A stretch of DNA of 64,000 nucleotides, taken from positions 28,621,933-28,685,932 of the forward strand of contig NC_064439.1 in NCBI RefSeq assembly GCF_023343835.1. Reading direction: 5' to 3'. This DNA comes from Lagopus muta (taxonomy: Eukaryota; Chordata; Aves; Galliformes; Phasianidae). This document shows, in pieces, positions 48,506-60,742 of this stretch (the first letter of the stretch is position 1; every line of letters begins with the position of its first letter). A model generated the notes under the pieces. It was not told where the DNA came from. It ran no database searches and worked only from the letters and a program-made list of their open reading frames with translations. The position numbers and the translations under genes are program-made.

Positions 48506-49921
48506 AAGTTTGGAGCTAGTCCCCAGAACAAGCTAAAGAGAAGGATATAACCAAAGAGAGATGCTTTGTCAGTGATCATTCCTCTAAGCCAAATCCACCT
48601 CTCTCCTCTCAGAAAGGCACTCTGCCTTCACCACAGGCGTAGCCACCAGCTGCACCACATTCTATCAGGAAGGATGAAATTTTACCTTGCTTTTTAATAA
48701 GAAGAGGAGAATCCATACCATCTAACCAAATGTTCTACAGACTTTGAGTTGAAATGCATGATATTTTAGTTTAGTTTTAACAAGTTTACAACATACCCTT
48801 GAACTCTCCAATGCAATAATAAATGAACATGGAAAACTAAGGCACCTTTCCAGAGAGTCTTCCTTTCCAGGCTCACAGCACATGCAGTGGGAGAGCAGAG
48901 GCAGCACGCACATGTGTACATAGCCCAGTGAACTGAAGTGGGGCTGCAGGAGAGCTGGCAGCAGTGCCAGCAGAAAATCCCACACCCTCTTACCACCCTT
49001 CCATGCTACAGCTGTCTGCCAACTGCTCTGCCTCTGTGGAGAAGAGCAGGAACAGGGAAATTTTATAATTGAACAGCACATAGCTTTGGTGCAAATAGAG
49101 AGAAATACAGGGAGAAAGAAAATATATTAGATATATATTGCCCTTCCTACTGTTTTTAAGGAAATAAAATAATTGCAAGAAAATGACCACTAGCAAATAT
49201 AAGGTCTCTGTAGCAGTTGAAAGACAGCAGAACAGTGTGGAAGATGCCATTTGCTAGCTGAAGTAAGGATTGCAGTCTAACTCTTCTACAAATATCCAAA
49301 AGGCTCCCTTCGAGTTCTACAAAATTCAAATGCACAAAACCCAGAAACTTTGGTATTTAAAGAAAGTAAAGACATACAAAGAAATGACTCAGAAAACCTG
49401 AATCAGGGCACAATTAGCTAACCAGGCAAGACTCATTAATACAGCTCTATGCCCACAGCATCTGCTGATGAGCTGCATCACCCCTTAAACTAAAATAAGA
49501 GGCACACTGGGAGTATGTCTCCTGGAAAAGAGTTTCCAATAAAGCCACACTGGCATGAGCAGCACAGATCACACAGTCTGACACAGAGCAGACCTACTAG
49601 AGAATAAAACCTATTATCAGAGCTTCGTGTTCCCTAGGCTGCGTGCTAAAAGAAGCCAGTAGGTACAGTGTAGAAGAGAGAACCCTGAGCAGCATGTTGC
49701 CACTTTTCTAAACATACTGATATGGGAGACTGAAAATCACATGCTGATGATTTCCTCATTAGAATAGCACATAGCACTATTTGCAGACTAAGTTACTACT
49801 CAGCATGTGCGTTATGTCCCTAATTTGGCCCTTAATAGGAACATATTGATACACACTCCACCAGATGGAATACATTAGACATTAACTATAAAAGTTGTTT
49901 TTGTTTTTAGAAGTCTGTGTA

Positions 49922-49958
<37 letters not shown>

Positions 49959-51044
49959 ACACACACACAAATCCCACAGACTGTATATTAATCATGTTTA
50001 CTGATCTCTGGAGTGTATTAGCACACTTTGAAGTTAGCCTACTGTGCCAAGCCTCTGTCAGTTGAAGGCATAAATTTCCGTCTTTGCTCCTTGTGTAACT
50101 TTTTCTGTCTTCCCCCCACGCCCCCAAATGAAGCAAGGTTAGATTGGAACTAGATGTGGTTTTCATATTGGCCTGCAAGAGCTTGCTAAGATGTGTGAGT
50201 GGGTGACTTCACTTTGAAGGTACGTGTTCTACTACCCAAGCCATCTTTTCCACTCAGTTAACATCTCAAACAAGCATCTTTTTTTAATCTTTCTGCAACA
50301 GAATGAAAATTTTTCAAAAGTACAACTCCACCCACCAGTACATCATTAGATAACCAAGTTTTGAGCATATGGCTGCTAGTTACCTTTACAACACAGTGAT
50401 TACAAATAAAGCATCTGAGATATTCCCCCACATTTTGAAGTGTAGTGAAAACACACCTCCTTTAACTGAATGACTAATTTGTGTCTGAACACAAAGAGTA
50501 AATGTTCCATTCAGATGAAAACAACTGAGAGAACTGAGCAGAATCAGTCATATAGCATTTCCTTCCTTAAGACACAATGCCATCTAGCAGTAGAAAAGGA
50601 GCTACTGTTCAGCCCTCAGCTGGTGTAGGCATGCACAGGCATGGCACTGGCACAACGGTAGTATCAGCAAGCCATAGTTCCTTGTATCTCTCTGCAAATC
50701 CTGTTAGGGTGGGGATAAATCCTGGGAGTCTGTCTGAGAATTATTATGGATGCCATGCATCAAAGGGCCTCCTGGAGACCAAGGCATAAACACAGATTGA
50801 TAAAAGATGCTCAGGAAAGTCAGTCTAAATTACAATTTCTTCTTCACTTGGAAGTTGGTGGGTGCCAAAATTTGACCCCAACTCAGGATCCTTACCATTT
50901 TCTTAATTGCTTTTCTTCTACCAGATACCTGAGTACAAGAGATTTCAGAAAATTTGTTAAAGTCTGAAGAATAATGCTGCATTAATTTTGAAATTCTGAA
51001 TAAAGCTTAAATTTTCTACCCCAGTCTTGTCAAATGTTTACCTA
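48506..51044. other. noncoding stretch
   Basis: No gene recognised. Contains the CA array listed at 49928-49969. The minus ORF at 48722-49081 (119 codons) overlaps others in different frames and has no motif. Confidence 0.5.
49928..49969. repeat. (CA)n microsatellite with one GA interruption
   Basis: CA repeats from 49928 to 49969, broken once by G at 49954. The minus ORF through it carries a V-C run and is an artefact. Confidence 0.95.
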
Positions 51045-51121
51045 CTGTAGGGAACTTGCTTTAGCAGACGGGTTGGACTCAATGATCCCTAGAGGTCCCT
51101 ACAAACCCCCACGGTTCTGAG
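51045..51121 (+). repeat. CR1 LINE 3'-end fragment, plus strand
   Basis: GGGAACTTGCTTTAGCAGAC then GGGTTGGACTCAATGATCCC and AGAGGTCCCTACAAACCCCC, ending in a mutated CGGTTCTGAGA terminus. Only about 77 bp remain. Same CR1 type as the copy ending at 52019. Confidence 0.85.
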
Positions 51122-51929
51122 ATCTCTCTAAACACAGACATTGACAGGAAAAAGCTATGTGAAGAGAAAGCTTATAAATCATATTAATATGCCTGACTGG
51201 TCAGTGTTGCTTCATGAAAGATCTTCCTGTTGAAAGAAATGCACAGTATTCACAAGGAAATATTATTAGGGTGACTACGAGGCACCTGAGCTGTAAATTC
51301 CCACTTTGGAGTTTTCTATCAGAAGTATAACTTGGCAGCAGAATAATTTAGTGCATTAAATGGAAGATGCTTGAACAAATAACCATCAGCACACTTACTG
51401 CTGCACCAAAATGAGATCTCTCTCCCTATTCTCAACATGTCTGGAGTACACAAGCTCTCTCACTCACAGTGCAGTGTGAATAATGGTAAAATATCAGACT
51501 CTTTTGAAGGCTTTAGAATTTGTTTCCATTCTGAATAGATTAGATATCAAGGCTGTGACACAATTCACAGTCAGTTTTCTGATGAATATGAAATGCCTGC
51601 TCTCCTGGTCTGGGAAAGGATGTTACTTAAAGAGCCCATTAGTCACCAACACTTTTTTCCCTTTAAATTGTGCAAGTTTTTGACCGTAGGGGTCAACAAT
51701 AGACTGTGCATCTGTTGCTGGTTGGTCTTCCTGAGGACTCACATCTAAACACTTGGGCTGACGTTTTCCTAATTGCATTTCCTCTTTTTAACAATTTACC
51801 ATGGTCCCATTCAAGAAGGGGCTCACTCAAACTGGAAATGCTTTTTAAGGAACCCAGAGACAAATACTGTTCCATTATTTCTGGCTGGGACAGACCTGCT
51901 GAGCAGAGCAGTCATAGTGGGATTTGCTG
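51122..51929. other. noncoding stretch between two CR1 tails
   Basis: No gene or repeat recognised. Overlapping short ORFs at 51693-52000 extend into the next CR1 fragment and lack motifs. Confidence 0.5.
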
Positions 51930-52019
51930 TAGGTACCTGCTTTAGCAAGGGGTTGGACTCGATGATTGATGGGTCCCTAACGGTCCCTTTCAAGCCCTAG
52001 AATTCTGTGATTCTGTGAT
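51930..52019 (+). repeat. CR1 LINE 3' end, plus strand
   Basis: Reads AGGTACCTGCTTTAGCAAGG, then GGTTGGACTCGATGATTGAT, then a GGTCCCTAACGGTCCC segment that looks like a small internal duplication, and ends CTAGAATTCTGTGATTCTGT with two octamer units. Same type and strand as the 51045 copy 0.9 kb upstream. Confidence 0.9.
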
Positions 52020-53029
52020 CTTCGTATCCCCATAAAACTAACCAAGGAGATCCATTCAGCGCAAAAGAAAAAATAATAATATACAACTGAATCAGAGACA
52101 TTCTATAACTGGCCTAGTGGACATGTGCTGAGCCACAAGCCCACCACTTCTCTGTTTCCTCTTGACTATGGGCAAGAACATACAATAGCTTATGAACAAG
52201 GGTATACAGAGAGGAACGACAAAAATTCCTACCAAAATCAACAAAACTGCAAGAAAGCAATAGAGAAAAATACTTACTGAATCACTCAGCAGAGAATAAA
52301 ACAACAACCAAAAAATCTCTCTCCTCGCTAAAGACCAATAAATACATCAGAGCAGGAAGCAAGCAGTGTGATGCAGGATTATTGATGGTAAGTGTTCTTG
52401 TTTCCAGCAACTATTTTGATCTTAAATGCATGTTTCAGATGGCTTAAATAGTAAAAAAAAATAAAAAATAAAAAAAAATAAAAAAATAGGGAAAAAAGAT
52501 TTAAAAAAACCTCTGCCAAATACAAACAAGCAATCATTTTTCCTTGCTTTTTCTTCCATGTTACTTAAGTCATTCTGTTGTGTATGTGCATTTTAAAGTA
52601 ACTATCTTCAAGAATCAAATGCATTCACCCAGGCTGTGAAGTGCAAGAAAGTCAAAACACTGAATACTCTGTGTATTCCTTCTACCTGTAAGACTTAATG
52701 TTTTGCAGTGGCTGCAATGCACAGCTCTGCAAAGTAATAGCACCAGGCTGTGATAGAGAAACTCAGTTTCTGTTTAACCCACCAGCTGAGCATGCCATTG
52801 ATAGTCAAGACAGTGCCTGAAGTTGACTATTTTAAAACCAATCCCTCTAGAAACAGAACATCCCTACAGATCACCAAGGGGATGGTGGATTCAACATATG
52901 GGTTTACATTTCAAATCAAATCCGAATTTTAAAACTTCCTTTTCCTCGATAAAAGCAAGCAAACAAACAAATAAATAAATCCGGCTTTCTTTGATTTCCT
53001 GTTGTCATATCCTTAAACCCTAGGAGTGA
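52020..53029. other. noncoding stretch with A-rich AAAT tracts
   Basis: Contains an A/T tract at about 52453-52487 and a mixed AAGC/AAAC/AAAT tract at 52956-52980. No gene recognised. Confidence 0.55.
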
Positions 53030-53210
53030 AATTGCCGTTCAGGACCAGCCTTACATACCCGCACTGTTCCGGGACACATCAGAGAGTACTCGGCATCTTA
53101 CACCAGGTGGCACTGTTAGTCCGTCCTCCATTTGCTAATGAAATCAAAGCCCATCGGCACTGACGCCTTGTCTGTCTGAAAAGCCACGTTACGTTTCTAA
53201 GCCTTCTTTA
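53030..53210. promoter_or_regulatory. CpG-richer block containing a CTCF-like motif
   Basis: Within AT-rich, CpG-poor surroundings this 180-bp block holds about ten CpGs (for example in GCCGTTC, CCCGCAC, TTCCGGG, CTCGGC, GTCCGTCC, ATCGGC, GACGCC, CACGTTACG). It also contains the motif at 53100-53113 listed next. CpG retention suggests a short hypomethylated, factor-bound element. Inference only. Confidence 0.35.
53100..53113 (+). promoter_or_regulatory. CTCF-like core motif, plus orientation
   Basis: ACACCAGGTGGCAC matches the published CTCF core consensus CCASYAGRKGGCRS at 13 of 14 positions; only the first base differs. It lies in the CpG-richer block. A sequence match does not prove occupancy. 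Confidence 0.5.
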
Positions 53211-53408
53211 TGAGATCTTCTAGTTTTTAACTTGCTGTGTGTGAGTAAAAGCCACAAAACGCAGCATCTATTTTATATTTATAGTGACTTGAATTGTGAT
53301 AGAACGACATTAAAGCTCTAGCAAGGCAGGGAGAAACAACTGATCTGCATTGGAAGATTGAATTCAAAGAATTATACCTTAGTCGAGTGTCGTGCGAAGA
53401 GAATATTG

Positions 53409-53702
53409 AGTGGGGGTGGGAAAGGGGGAGGAGAAGTAGGGAGAGAGAAGAGAGATAAAAATGAGGGAAAAAAAAAAAAAAAGAAAGAAAAATGAAAGAA
53501 TGAAAAAGGGAAGAAAAAAAAAGATAAAAAGGAAAAAGTAAGAAAAGGAAAAAAGGAGAAAGGAAGAAAAAGAAATGAGAAGGAAAGAAGGAAAGAAAGA
53601 AAGAAGGAAAGAAAGAAGGAAAAAAGGAAAGAAGGAAAGAAAGAAAGAGGGAGAAAGGAAAAGGAAAACAAAAGAGGAAGGAAATTAAAAAAAAAAGAAA
53701 AA
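53409..53702 (+). repeat. polypurine tract (GA-rich, GGAA/GAAA units), about 290 bp
   Basis: The plus strand is almost all A and G, with 53577-53668 (92 bp) having no pyrimidine at all. It contains GAAA, GGAA and GAAGGAAA units and a poly(A) stretch near 53468-53482. It has mirror-like features that favour triplex (H-DNA). The two long minus ORFs over it (163 and 122 codons, nearly all F, S, L) are composition artefacts. Confidence 0.93.
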
Positions 53703-53703
53703 A

Positions 53704-56700
53704 CATCTGAGCCAACAAAAAAATTTAAAATTTTATCCACTTCTGATTAACTTCATTTGTGCTGTGGATAATGGGCTGTAATGATGATACATGATATTTA
53801 CTTTATTTCTAGCCAGTTAGTTATCGATTACTAGAACTTAAAGGAATAGATGAAGTAACAGAGGTTTCCTAATCTTCATCAAGAAAACAATGTGAAAATC
53901 AAGATACCTGAAACTTAGAGCCAGCTTTCTACTGAGAACTGTAAACCAGTGCACAGGGCAGCTGTATCAGCCAAAGTGTTTTCCATGAAGGAGTGTAGTA
54001 AAACTTGAATGTGTGGTAAAGCATTCTGAAATCCAGCTATGGCCTCCCGTGTTGCTTGGTTTGGTACTCAACAATTTGCAAGGTTGATTTGGCAAAGGAA
54101 GGCAGAAAGAAAAAGCAGATTTTGCTAGATGACAAAGAAAAACAGCAACTCATTTTCAGACTCTGCTGCATGCCCACAATGTTTTTTGAATACTCTTGGT
54201 AAATTACTTTTCCTTGCGATCTCCACAGCTTGTCCCTGGGCCACAGGGATGTTGGGTGCAGCCAGGAGATGACATGGTCTGTCCTCAGCACCAGACTTTA
54301 TGAAGGAAGAACTGAATAGGAGCCAAAATAAGAAATAGCTGTGGTGCTTCTCACTGCAAACATATCCAGTGGCTGCTCCTACCACCTGGGACAGCTGTAC
54401 ATGACTCCTGAGAGTAAAGCAGGCCTGACACATGTCACATATGCAGAGAAGAGGTACACAAGCACTTAGAAATGCTTGCAAAGGCCACAATTCCTGTCCA
54501 ATTGGAGTGCCACACAAATAAAAGGTCCATTCATGTATATATCCAAGACTTCCTAGAGGACATCCTCCATCTTTGCTTAAACCATGCACCAGATTTACAA
54601 GTGACCAAGAAGTTTTTGGAGGCACCTACCAGTTACTTCTGAAAATCTGGATCTCAGGTGATGAAATAGGAGTTGGGATAAATCTGTCTCTAACAAGGCG
54701 TCTGAGTTTTAAATACTAGAGATGAAAAACTCTGTTGACTCATCCCTTATTCCTTCTAGTGGTTTCAAGCATCATTTTTTATTGAGTCAGATATTAATAC
54801 TTACAGGAACGGGTGCTTTTAAAAGCATTTATGTGAGCAGTTTTTTTTTCTTCTTCCAGTTTGTCACTTGCTCGCATATCAGAAGTTTAGAAAAAGACAC
54901 AAAGCACCACTGTGCTCACAAGCAGCTCTCTGAATAGTCCCTCTGCAGATGTAACTCAGCAGGAAAGCTAAGTTGCTTGGATGTGTTAATTAGTTGGCAG
55001 CTTACCTCAAATTTTCAGCAGCAATGTTTAGTTCTATAGGGCTGTTTCCAGGCATACACTTTCACTTTGTTTTTTCACCAGGCAAATCCTGTAAAAAGGA
55101 GAACAAACCTTAAGTTTAATAGGAGTTAATGCATTACTTCACAAGCTCTTCATGGTTGAGTCTAAAGTCTTCCCTTCAGTGATGTAATTGAGACAGCTGC
55201 AAAAAGCCAGTAATGACCTCGGTTAAATGAATCAGTCGGTTCAGTAGAGCTCCCTGTAGATAAATAATGACAGATATATCTACCCATCAGCTATTTTACC
55301 CAACTTTGGGAAGGAAATGCTGCATATGAGCCTCATCCTCCTGTGGCTGTGCATGACCAGCTGTATCAAAGTGAGCAAGAGTGAGGTTAACCCTGCAACC
55401 AAAACCCTACAGCCACAGAGCAGCTGGGTGCCACTGACATACAGCCATGAGGAAACATGGACAGCATCCGGCATGACACTCAGCTCCATAAATGTGAAAA
55501 CAACTTTCTGCTATGTTTCTTTTTGTTTTAGTGGCTCATTACATTACCTCTGCCAAATGCATGAATGAATAGTGAGATGGAGACTTTTACGTTATATTTT
55601 CTGCTTGTCTTTTTATATAAATAAAACTATCCACAATAAACAGTTGTCTCAAGTGGTTCTAATCATGGTCTCTTTCAAAGAAGGGTGCTTAAGTGCTATT
55701 TTGTATCTTTGCTGATTTGGTTTAAACACATTTTAGAGTACCATGCTTGATCTCCAGAGCACTGACTGTACCTCCAGCAAGTACATTATTGAGCACCTCC
55801 CCTGTTTGGTACACTGCAGGAAGTTATCAACATTATTTAAAACATTAGACAAAACCAGAATCATCCATGAGCACAGGATGTGTCCGGTTTCCAAAAGATT
55901 GGGGTTTTCTTCTTTTCTCTTTCATCAAGCAGCAAGTAATTATCACTTGTGATATTATTTCCACCTCTACTTTCTGGACTTCAGTAAGAAAATACCCACA
56001 AACAAGTTTGTTTCTTGAGTAGTTTTACCTCTGCAGTCTTTCCCAATTGCAGGGTAGTATCATAAGAGGACTTCAGTCAGTTGTATGTAGATTACAACTC
56101 GTTTAATCTGAAATGCTGTATACCACAGTCATATATACTCATTTGTACAAATACTAAATAAATGCATAAGGCAAAAATAGAATACAACACCATTAACACA
56201 TTCAGAGGTCAGTGAAGGTAAATGAGCATATACTGTTTTGTTTGGATGTTACATTTCTCATTCGCACTGGCTAAGTGATATCCTTAGATGAATGAATGCC
56301 TGCACTTCCTTTACACTTGAAAAAAGGGTCAGTGAAACAACTTCACCCTTTCTGAGCAACTCTGCATGATGATATCACAAAAACACCATTCCCTGTCCCA
56401 TTCAAACTCCATAAGAAAAACATGCGAGGTGACAGTAAATGTGCCCAATCAAGACAACATGTCAGGAAGATAAATTTGTGGGGTGTTTTCATGCACGCTG
56501 TGCAAAAAATGCAAAGAGCCTGACCAATTACAGGCAATACAAAGAGTCAAGAAGCAGCACAAATGCAATTTGGAAAGTGGGGAAGGGTCTGGACACTGCC
56601 ACCTGTGCTCGTGGTGAAGGCACACATCAAGGAGTGCCCTCCACCTGCAGGATCCCAGTCAAGGAATATTTGAAAACATTCTCTTCATTATGATTCTATG

Positions 56701-57339
56701 ATAAAGCCTATTTACAACAGATCTGTAGCCTCACTTACTCCCACTGGTACATATGTGCCTTTAAAATGAAGTATCTGTGGTGAGAAAGAAACTTGGCAGT
56801 TCTTGTTCCACTGCAGAAATACTTGACTAGCTGGCCACTGACATGATTCAGTTCTGATGGTGATGCTGCTGATTTTTAATGAAGTCATCTTAGATTATGT
56901 GTGGTTCTGTGATTTAGAGCTGAATATGACTTCAACTGCATCAACTGTAAATCTATACCTTTGATATCAAGATATTATCACATGCTTGAAACAGTCTTTG
57001 CTGGATACATTTCCAGCCACAATCAGGAATTAATTAGGAATTCTGAAAACAAAGTGTTACCACAAATCATCCACATTGCTCACCACTGGATCGGCCAAGA
57101 ATTAGTATAGTGAAATTAAACATGAATCATTGGTCTTTTCCTATCTCACACTCAAAGCACTACTTCTGTTGTTATTATTACCAATTTTAAGAAGCCAAAG
57201 AAAGTTTTAAACTAGATCTTTAAAGCAGTTTAAGTTTGTCTTCAAAAGATTACTTCTAAATGTTCCTGGTATTGCGGGATTTTCAAGGGAACACTGAGCT
57301 GACACTGATACTGAGCATCCAAGCACTGCACACAAAGGT
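53704..57339. other. noncoding stretch, no gene supported
   Basis: No recognisable gene or repeat. The longest ORF of the window (166 codons, minus, 54125-54625) lies here; it has no motif and a second minus frame (54037-54291) overlaps part of it. See rejected items. Confidence 0.45.
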
Positions 57340-57606
57340 CTGCCCATGACACCTTCCCGGAGTGTCGGGCTTCAGCACAGCGAGGGCACTCAGTCACGCA
57401 GTCAGCTAGCACTCACTGCAAAGGCAGACATCTATACGGCTGCCAAATACTCAGATCTACTAATGACGTCCCAATCGCAACGTATCTCGTCCACCCAGCT
57501 GCATTTCAGGGCCCGCCCAGGCGGTGGCAATCTTGTCTCGCATTTGTGCCGTTTTCACCGGACTCCTGCAGCTGGCTCGCAGCCTATGAACCCGCAGGAT
57601 GAATAA
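57340..57606 (+). promoter_or_regulatory. small CpG-rich promoter-like block (CRE, CCAAT, GC box)
   Basis: About 260 bp with many CpGs in an otherwise CpG-poor window. It carries TGACGTCC (57464-57471, one mismatch to the palindromic CRE), CCAAT (57471-57475) overlapping its end, and a CCCGCCC GC box at 57512-57518. A plus frame of 86 codons (57346-57606) stays open through it and ends in a TAA that overlaps an AATAAA hexamer at about 57601; no protein family is recognised. It could be a small promoter or enhancer, possibly of a noncoding RNA, or an old exon. Evidence is motif content only. Confidence 0.35.
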
Positions 57607-60600
57607 AGAACCACAAAAACAAGTAGATTTTAAACTGGCAGCTACAGGCTTATTAGGGGCACAGAATCAAAAGAAAAGAAAAAAAAAAAAACAAACCACC
57701 CTCCTCATCTGTAAAGACAAAGATATTATAAAGTTCAGCCTTTTGACTGGAAACTATTATTAAAATCGTTCTTAGTAGGTAGAATTATTTTGCAACTGTT
57801 ACTTCTAGTCACTTTTCACGACTGAAAAGCTGATAGACCTATTTTCACAGGCTGGGTGTTTTAAATACGTGTAATGAAAATTCTTTGTTTCTTTACCAAA
57901 GGTTGAATTTGCCTACCTCTACAAGTGAGTACAAAGGAGCTTTGTATGAGAATGACTCCATTTTACTTCCTGGAAGATCCTAGGGTAGTACAAGAATAAT
58001 AGGTGTCTGAGCACACATGAAGTTGGTTAGATAGGTATTTGGAAAAAGAGCACTGCACAAAGCAGAGCGGTCCCAGTTTGCAGTCTCACGATTGAAGACA
58101 GAGCTGTCTTGTATGGGGTCTCATCCCACATGCACTGCTCTGAGGAACCTCAGCAAGGTAAATGGAACATCTACCATAGCAAAGCCTGTGATCCCTGCTG
58201 CACTGGCAGTAACACCTCTTGAAAACCTCTTGGAAAAAAAACTCCCTTTTGCAATCTGCACAGGAAAACAAAATCAGTCTCTATAAATGTCTAATCGAGG
58301 AGCAATAAGTAATTCAAGATTTTACAGATTTAGACCATTTATATTAGATCATCTACAAACAGCACCAGAAGTGGGGGTTTCTCAGTGTACTCAGCAACAT
58401 GCTCACAACCAAGGCTGCTCAGGGCTGTCCCTCAGATACAGCTAAGCCAGGCCTCAGTGTGTAGCTGCATTCCTGTCCTCACAGGGACAGCAAAGTGAGC
58501 TGTTTTCCCCAAGATCCAACAGTGCTTTGTGACTGAAGCTTTGTCATCATCTTATACATTTTTTCAGAGTCCCTCTTGATACTGTAAGTAGTCGTATTCT
58601 AAAAGAAATAAGAACATACTGAAGCTAAAATTATCCTTGGTTCTTTGAAGCATCAACTACTCAAGTCACACTGTGGCTGCTGAATCAGAGAAGTTTTCAG
58701 TGCCTGGTTCTGGAAATACTGTGTTAATTGTTCATGCTAGTGTCTATTAGAGTATTAGTCTCCTTGTTCTCTATGAGGGGCAGTGAGCAGTGGTACAGCA
58801 CAGTAACTGTAATGGATGGAAAGCAAGAATGAAGCTAAAAATGCTGTGTGCCAAAGCGCAGCCATCATTATGTTGCACACAGGCATTCAGCTAGCTTAAT
58901 GAAGAGAGAGTGAAGGCCCTGAGACCAAAGGGTGTGGAAACCTTCAGTCTCCTGCAGACATGTAGCAGCAGCAATCACCCATCTCCATATAAGTCCAAAA
59001 TAAATCACTGAGATAAGAGAATTCTCTCCAAGAGAATGAAAAATACAAGAACATCTGGACAAAAAAAAAAAAAAAAAAGAAAAAAAAAGTTGAATGTGTG
59101 TTTTGGACGCTTTTTAGGAAAAATATCTGCAAGAGTCTGTCTTGTCTTTAAGCACTGAACGCTGAGACCCAGGACATTTCCTGAGCATTAATAACTACCG
59201 AGGAGAGTTAATGGCCCAGAGAAAAGCTGAGGGTCATTAAAACCAGTCAGTCATCAGCTTGTCAGGAAATGCCCTCTGCTGAGGTTTGATATGGTTGCTC
59301 CTCTCTTACAGTAAACACAATATGTTCTGTATAGCCAGAAAGCTCTGCAGACATACCTTTGCGAAGGGAAATGTTTGGGTGCACTATCGCTGTGCAAAAA
59401 ACAAACAAACAAACAAAAATTCCTCCCTTGCATTTAGATTACATCTCCTAGACACTTAAAGCAAATAAGGTAACATTTTCTTTAGGACCATTCAACTGAC
59501 AGGGTACCTGATGAGCTACTGAGGGTCAAGGCCAATAACAAGTGCAGTGTGTTGACATGGGTCAGAAGCTGTGCTGCTCTTGGCTGCTGGAAAAGCACCA
59601 CGTCATGGGCAATGGGGGAAAGGAGCGTGAAAACTTTCTTGCAGGTTTCTGCACATCCCTGGCAACAAACACATCCTAACTGACATTACAGAGTAGTTTA
59701 AAGCCCAACCATGGAATGCTTCTAAACCTGAGAATGGTTTCTCACTTTTGTACTTCTGCTCAGGGCACTGCCTGCAGCAGACCCAACCCAATCTGGCCTT
59801 TGAAAAGTAGCAAGAAGGAGGAGTAAAAGCCTGATGAAGAACATATAGTGGCAGTGTACGTTTCATGCAAAGTTTTGTGAAAATGTCACTTCTTGGTGAT
59901 ACTCTTGTAAGTCTAGGGAATGGAGGAGAAGAAGAGCATCATTGTGAAGTAAGCCAAATACACCAAAGTAAGCAGCCGTACAAATATTTACCAAAAGATA
60001 TTTCATCTATAAAATGAGATGTGCATGATAAGTCATACACACATATATTAAGACATTTCACATGCTTATTGTTCTGGAACATGTAGTATGTGTGTTTCTG
60101 ATATGAAAAATAGTATTATTTTATCATATTCCAAAGGTTTCAGATTATGCAAGTTTTGTCTGGAAAGCCCTGGACCTCTATCCAGTAAATGCTAAGTATC
60201 CATTAGTTGAAGTATTACTTATGTATAAGGTCGTTTACATAAAATATTGTTATTAATAAGTGCACTTGAGGTTATTAATAGCATTTTTATCAAATGAGAA
60301 CAGGTTTCTGCCTAAAGAGACCTCAGAAATACCAATTACCTGAACTCCCTGGTTTTGCAATAAGCGCTAGGATAAATGCAGTGATGTAATGGATGTCTGG
60401 ACATTTCATTTGCCTGACAGTTTGCCTTTACAAAGGCAGGTACAAGTCAGTCAGCAACCACAGTCATACCTTTCTTACCTCTCTCATACTCTGTAGTACT
60501 GCTTCCAGAGCTGGTATATAAAAGCAATGTCATGATGGTTCTGAGCATCTCTTCCAGGGAAACTCACATGTTGAGTTCTTCTAATTTAGGATGGCCAGCC

Positions 60601-60649
60601 ATGAACATTTGAGATGGCAAAGTTCCTTTTAACATGCAGAAGATTTGGT
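57607..60649. other. noncoding stretch
   Basis: No gene recognised. Poly(A) runs occur near 57679-57692 and 59061-59088, and an AAAC tract at about 59397-59417. The CTCF-like motif at 59269-59282 is listed separately. Short ORFs lack motifs. Confidence 0.5.
59269..59282 (-). promoter_or_regulatory. CTCF-like core motif, minus orientation
   Basis: The reverse complement, TCAGCAGAGGGCAT, matches the CTCF consensus at 12 of 14 positions and keeps the full AGAGGGCA core. It faces the 53100 motif (convergent orientation, 6.2 kb apart). Sequence match only. Confidence 0.35.
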
Positions 60650-60742
60650 AATCATAGAATCGTTAACGTTGGAGAAGACCAGTAAGATCAAGTAGTTGTC
60701 ACCACCATGCCCACTAACCTATGTCCCAAAGTTCCACATCTA
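60650..60742 (-). repeat. CR1 LINE 3'-end fragment
   Basis: The plus strand reads ATCATAGAATCGTTAACGTT, GGAGAAGACCAGTAAGATCA, then CACCACCATGCCCACTAACC and the TATGTCCCAAAGTTCCACAT block. This is the same CR1 type as the split copy at 35344-35880, also on the minus strand and 5'-truncated to about 93 bp. Confidence 0.88.

Noticed and set aside
53227..53740. Two long minus ORFs rich in F, L, S that look like membrane proteins
   Set aside because: They are the complement of the polypurine tract; composition alone creates them.
54125..54625. 166-codon minus-strand ORF, the longest in the window
   Set aside because: No domain, signal or family motif is visible, and a second minus frame (54037-54291) overlaps part of it. 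A plus frame of about 65 codons is also open over about 54420-54645. One ORF of this size in 64 kb read in six frames is compatible with chance.
56668..56702. CR1 terminus-like ATTATGATTCTATGAT
   Set aside because: A single octamer-like end with no upstream CR1 landmark; could be chance.
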